A stretch of DNA of 64,000 nucleotides from an uncultured Lachnospiraceae bacterium (lineage in GTDB: Bacteria > Bacillota > Clostridia > Lachnospirales > Lachnospiraceae). This document shows, one piece after another, positions 60,630 to 64,000 of the stretch. The position numbers were made by a program, and so were the translations under genes. The stretch spans positions 1 to 64,000 of the forward strand of contig CAJUTQ010000101.1 of the NCBI GenBank assembly GCA_910589265.1, written 5' to 3'. The notes beneath the pieces were generated by a model that saw nothing but the letters and a program-made list of their open reading frames with translations, had not been told where the DNA came from and did no database searches. Every line of letters begins with the position of its first letter. The stretch's first letter is position 1.

Positions 60630-61775
60630 TTATTCAAGGTCTTTTATTAGGGATAAAAGCATGGGCTTTGCATTTATAAATTCTAAAAAGGGATGAATTA
60701 TATTAAAATCCCGTTTCCCATTTTTTATCAGCATTGCTCTAAGAAGTATATTTTTTGGAGTATGCTCCATATCGATAAACTCTAGTATTTGTACATCATA
60801 TCCACATCCTTCCAATATCTGTGCCCTGATGCCATCTGTTAATAAAGCTGCCATTTTTTCACGCAAAATCCCATATTTTATTATTGGCTGTAACATACTG
60901 CTTTCCATCTGCCTATTTAATTCATGTTGACAGCAGGGAACAGCTAAAATGATTTTGGCATTCCACTTAATCGCCTTGGCCAAAGCATAATCTGTTGCTG
61001 TGTCGCAGGCATGGAGGCTGACAACCATATCCACCTTCGATACTCCATTGTAATCTCCTATATCCCCTTGGAAAAATTCCAGTTTGTTATATCCATACTC
61101 TTGTGCCAGTCTGTTGCATGTACAGATCACATCTTCTTTTAAGTCTAGACCAATCATACGAATGTTATACCCCTTTACTATTTTTATATAATAATACATA
61201 GCAAAGGTTAAATAGGATTTTCCACATCCAAAATCTATAATGATTGCTTCCCTCTCTCTTGAAAGCTTTGGCAAAACATCATCAATAAATTCCAAATACC
61301 TGTTTATTTGACGAAATTTATCATATTTCTCCTTAACAATCTTTCCTTGTTTTGTCATTACACCTAAATCAATCAAAAAAGGGATAGGTTGTCCCTCCTC
61401 TAAAATGTACTTTTTCTTTCGGTTATGTTCCATGTTACAGGACTGTTTCTCAATTTTCAGCTTTTTATTTTTAATAGACATCTTTCCCTTTTTACTTACA
61501 AAAACTGTGAGATGTTCTTTCGTTGATTCTACTTCCAGCTGACGCATATGTCCAATAGTTTTTATGACTATTTCTATAAGCTGCTTCTTTTCTATATTTT
61601 TATGAAAAACTTTTGTTCCTACATATTCTGTCATTTGAAAATAAAGCTTTTCTTTTAATAAAACTGGCCTTATCTTTATTTTTTTTATACCATTATTCTC
61701 TTTTGGATTGCTAAGAATCATCTGTATTAAATTTTCGTTGATCTTCCCCTCCAAAATGCCCCTTAATCTTTCCAT
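60630..61775 (-). CDS. SAM-dependent methyltransferase (Methyltransf_32 type)
   Basis: The 381-residue protein has a poorly conserved N-terminal region (about 1-150) and a Rossmann methyltransferase core: motif I IIIDFGCGKSYLTFAMYYY (about 185-203), MIGLDLKEDVICTCNRLA, DMVVSLHACDTATDYALAKAI (about 247-267), IILAVPCCQHELNRQM (about 274-289) and a C-terminal NILLRAML strand. The SLHACDTATD and VPCCQHEL motifs define the Methyltransf_32 group. That group includes predicted RNA methyltransferases, but the substrate here is not known. It precedes the large exported unknown by 24 bases and may share its transcript. Confidence 0.85.
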   Translation of the reverse strand: MERLRGILEGKINENLIQMILSNPKENNGIKKIKIRPVLLKEKLYFQMTEYVGTKVFHKNIEKKQLIEIVIKTIGHMRQLEVESTKEHLTVFVSKKGKMSIKNKKLKIEKQSCNMEHNRKKKYILEEGQPIPFLIDLGVMTKQGKIVKEKYDKFRQINRYLEFIDDVLPKLSREREAIIIDFGCGKSYLTFAMYYYIKIVKGYNIRMIGLDLKEDVICTCNRLAQEYGYNKLEFFQGDIGDYNGVSKVDMVVSLHACDTATDYALAKAIKWNAKIILAVPCCQHELNRQMESSMLQPIIKYGILREKMAALLTDGIRAQILEGCGYDVQILEFIDMEHTPKNILLRAMLIKNGKRDFNIIHPFLEFINAKPMLLSLIKDLE

Positions 61776-61890
61776 TTGAACACCTGTCTTTCTTCTTCTA
61801 AGCTAAAAACCCCTTTCTTTGCAGGACGTGCCTTTTATATTGACACGCCTCTGCCATTTCTATTGTAATTCCTTTCACTCAAAACCTCAA

Positions 61891-62274
61891 CTAATAATTA
61901 TAAAATTTACGCTCTTCTTTATGTCTTCTTCTTAGTAATTCCTGGCAGAGCAGCACGTCAATCAAGTCACTTTTTTTCTCTATTTCTTCGACATCATTAC
62001 ATCTTCTCTGGATATCTAGACTAATTCTTCTTAGCATTATTCGGTCTGGATATTCATCATAAATCATACTCCCAGGATATTCCATCATTTCCAAAGCATC
62101 TTCTAAATGTCTTTGTATTTTCCTAGCGTCTGTTGGATAAAGGGATATTAAATATTCTGCATCTCTTCTTGCATCATCACTTCCTTCCCTCCAAATTCCC
62201 ATTGGATAAGCCATATAAAAGGGAATTGCTTTACTGTTTTTTGTATAGGCATTGAAATCATCAAAATTATTCAT
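61891..62274 (-). CDS. Conserved small protein of unknown function
   Basis: The 127-residue, strongly charged protein starts at ATG behind AAGGAAGGAAG. It begins NFDDFNAYTKNSKAIPFYMAYPMGIW. Regular helices follow: DDARRDAEYLISLYPTDARKIQRHLEDALEMMEYPGSMIYDEYPDRIMLRRISLDIQRRC and a basic C-terminus (LLRRRHKEERKFYNY). No membrane segment or signal is seen. The YPTDARKIQ...D.MEY.GS.IYDEYPD pattern recurs in my memory of Lachnospiraceae proteins near the ATP synthase operon, without known function; a spore-related role is possible but unsupported here. Confidence 0.7.
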   Translation of the reverse strand: MNNFDDFNAYTKNSKAIPFYMAYPMGIWREGSDDARRDAEYLISLYPTDARKIQRHLEDALEMMEYPGSMIYDEYPDRIMLRRISLDIQRRCNDVEEIEKKSDLIDVLLCQELLRRRHKEERKFYNY

Positions 62275-62430
62275 CGATTGCTTCCTTCCTTTTGATTATA
62301 TCTTATTATATGCCATAAAGATAAAGTGTTTTCTGCATGAAGATAAAAAATCCCTTGTGCTATAGAGTTGCTGCTATTTCTTTTCCCTTTACCTAAAAGT
62401 ACGCCTCCTGGGGAATTTTCTAAATAAGTG

Positions 62431-62466
62431 AAAAATGAGGTCTCCAGTAGGGGAAACCTCATTTTT
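62431..62466 (-). terminator. Terminator of the ATP synthase operon
   Basis: AAAAATGAGGT and ACCTCATTTTT pair, with T-run on the minus strand, 24 bases after the atpC stop. Confidence 0.85.
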
Positions 62467-62490
62467 ACATCCTAACCTAAATAGAAATAT

Positions 62491-62895
62491 TTATTTTTTT
62501 GCAACTTGAATTCTGGCCAGCGCCCTTTGCAGAGCTGTCTCTGCACGAAGAAGATTAATATCTCCTGCTTTGTCATTTAATCGTCTCTCGGCTCTTACTT
62601 TCGCCTCTTGAGCCCTATTGACATCAATCTCATTGGGCCATTCAATTGCCTCTGCCAGAATCGTAATTTTTTCCTGTAAAATTTCAATGAAGCCAGAATG
62701 AAGAGCTGCTTCTTTTGTCTCTCCTGTCTCCATTATTCGCAGGATTCCCGGAGCTATAATATAAGTCAGGGGCACATGATTTTTATAAACGCCGATCTCT
62801 CCCTCGGTTGTTGTAAGCTCTATCATAGAAGCTTCCCCTTCATAAAATACCCGTTCCGGTGTAATAATCCTTAATTGGAATCTATCGTCTGCCAT
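62491..62895 (-). CDS. atpC: ATP synthase epsilon subunit
   Basis: The 134-residue subunit has the N-terminal beta-sandwich (FQLRIITPERVFYEGEASMIELTTTEGEIGVYKNHVPLTYIIAPGIL) and the C-terminal helical hairpin (ANEIDVNRAQEAKVRAERRL, then INLLRAETALQRALARIQVAKK). It couples rotation in F1 and can inhibit ATP hydrolysis. It is the last gene of the operon, 11 bases after atpD and followed by a terminator. Confidence 0.96.
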   Translation of the reverse strand: MADDRFQLRIITPERVFYEGEASMIELTTTEGEIGVYKNHVPLTYIIAPGILRIMETGETKEAALHSGFIEILQEKITILAEAIEWPNEIDVNRAQEAKVRAERRLNDKAGDINLLRAETALQRALARIQVAKK

Positions 62896-62906
62896 ACATT
62901 TCCCCC

Positions 62907-64000
62907 CTATTTCATTCGGGCAAGTACGTCATCAATATTTCCTGCATTTAAGAAATAACTTTCTGGAATATTATCATGCTTTCCTTCCAGTATTTCCTTA
63001 AATCCTTGAATCGTCTCACTAATTTGTACATATCGTCCTTCTAGTCCAGTAAACTGTCCTGCAACGAAGAAAGGCTGGGATAAAAATCTCTGAACCTTTC
63101 TTGCCCTAGATACAACTAGTTTATCTTCTTCCGATAGTTCGTCCATGCCGAGAATTGCAATAATATCTTGCAGCTCTTTATATTTCTGTAAAATTTCCTG
63201 TACACCTCTGGCCACATCATAATGTGCCTGACCTACAATTCGGGGATCCAAAATTCTAGAAGTGGATTCCAATGGATCCACACCTGGATAAATACCAAGA
63301 GATGTAATAGCACGAGACAAAGTTGTCGTTGCATCTAGGTGAGCAAATGTTGTTGCTGGAGCTGGGTCTGTAAGGTCATCTGCTGGCACATATACTGCCT
63401 GCACAGAAGTAATCGATCCATTTTTTGTAGATGTAATACGTTCCTGTAAAGCGCCCATCTCTGTTTGCAGAGTCGGCTGATAACCAACAGCAGAAGGCAT
63501 ACGTCCCAACAAAGCAGATACTTCTGATCCTGCCTGGGTAAAACGGAATATATTATCAATAAAAAGAAGTACGTCTTTCCCACCCTTGTCACGGAAATAT
63601 TCTGCCATTGTCAGTCCTGTTAGACCAACTCTCATTCTAGCTCCAGGAGGCTCATTCATCTGGCCAAATACCATTGTTGTTTTCTCAATAACTCCTGAAT
63701 CCATCATTTCATGGTAAAGGTCATTTCCCTCTCTTGTTCTCTCACCTACACCTGTAAAAACGGAATATCCGCCATGCTCTGTGGCAATATTACGAATAAG
63801 CTCTTGTATTAGTACAGTCTTACCTACACCTGCTCCTCCAAATAGGCCTATCTTACCACCTTTCTGGTATGGGCAAAGAAGGTCAACTACTTTAATTCCT
63901 GTTGGCAGCAACTCCGCCTCAATTGCTTGCTCTTCAAAATTTGGAGCCTTTCTATGGATTGGCATATATTCTACACCCTTTGGGGCATCCTTTCCATCAA
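62907..64000 (-). CDS. atpD: ATP synthase beta subunit (5' end outside window)
   Basis: Frame is open to the window edge, starting DGKDAPKGVEYMPIHRKAPNFEEQ; the ATG inside this is internal, so the first roughly 100 residues are missing. The catalytic P-loop GLFGGAGVGKTVLIQELI, GERTREGNDLYHEM with the catalytic Glu, VLLFIDNIFRFTQAGSEVSALLGRMPSAVGYQPTL and the DELSEEDKL region near the C-terminus identify the F1 beta subunit. It makes or hydrolyses ATP at the membrane-bound F1Fo complex. Confidence 0.98.
   Translation of the reverse strand, partial: DGKDAPKGVEYMPIHRKAPNFEEQAIEAELLPTGIKVVDLLCPYQKGGKIGLFGGAGVGKTVLIQELIRNIATEHGGYSVFTGVGERTREGNDLYHEMMDSGVIEKTTMVFGQMNEPPGARMRVGLTGLTMAEYFRDKGGKDVLLFIDNIFRFTQAGSEVSALLGRMPSAVGYQPTLQTEMGALQERITSTKNGSITSVQAVYVPADDLTDPAPATTFAHLDATTTLSRAITSLGIYPGVDPLESTSRILDPRIVGQAHYDVARGVQEILQKYKELQDIIAILGMDELSEEDKLVVSRARKVQRFLSQPFFVAGQFTGLEGRYVQISETIQGFKEILEGKHDNIPESYFLNAGNIDDVLARMK

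Noticed and set aside
62271..62462. 63-residue minus-strand frame between atpC and the small unknown gene
   Set aside because: It starts within the atpC terminator hairpin and has no ribosome site or family resemblance.

Overview
The window is AT-rich DNA from an anaerobic, spore-forming low-GC Firmicute, most likely a Lachnospiraceae (Clostridium cluster XIVa) chromosome. Grounds: sporulation genes (spoIID, a catalytically dead spoIIQ-like gene, spoVT, spoVG), a long Alu-type SRP RNA, a T-box on ileS, long-form PRPP synthetase, glgC/glgD pairing, DnaD/DnaI-type replication genes and strong AGGAGG ribosome sites. No rRNA, tRNA or CRISPR array was seen.

Layout. 1-4.7 kb: a small PAAR-like protein, a lysozyme-type sigV/rsiV/lipoprotein operon, the SRP RNA with its promoter, tadA and a family-specific unknown. 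4.8-14.6 kb (minus strand): CdaR-type regulator, orphan multi-sugar ABC ATPase, DUF624 membrane protein, a two-component system with an unusually large sensor, acetyltransferase, lipase-like hydrolase, metG. 14.8-18.4 kb (plus): DUF885 metallopeptidase, small alarmone synthetase, hemolysin III-type membrane protein behind two perfect palindromes. 18.7-29.3 kb (minus): spoIIQ-spoIID with a sigma-E-like promoter, an aconitase-family hydratase, glycogen phosphorylase, and ileS with a complete T-box leader. 29.4-32.1 kb (plus): UMF1 transporter and pncB. 32.2-33.2 kb: a decayed ISAs1 transposase, an unlisted type I toxin-antitoxin pair (29-residue holin-like toxin plus antisense RNA) and a possible structured RNA. 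33.3-41 kb (minus): spoVT, mfd, pth, spoVG, glgD, glgC. 41.3-46.2 kb (plus): murC, dnaD, dnaI-like loader and prs, with DnaA-box repeats ahead of dnaD.

The most interesting region is 46.3-56.2 kb: a ten-gene minus-strand operon, with a divergent LytTR response regulator. Its order is thioesterase, malonyltransferase, ketoreductase, acyl carrier protein, dehydratase, ABC ATPase, ABC permease, GcvT-like protein, fused ketosynthase/chain-length-factor, thioesterase. This reproduces the group B Streptococcus cyl (granadaene haemolysin/pigment) operon order D-G-acpC-Z-A-B-F-I, but lacks cylE, cylJ and cylK and is bracketed by two hotdog thioesterases. There is no enoyl reductase. I infer an exported polyene made by a highly reducing type II polyketide synthase, probably released as a free acid or otherwise without the ornithine/rhamnose decoration of granadaene.

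56.3-64 kb: queT under a preQ1-I riboswitch, an M29 aminopeptidase, a large secreted unknown with a degenerate C39-like end, a methyltransferase, a small unknown, and the end of the ATP synthase operon (atpC and a 5'-truncated atpD).
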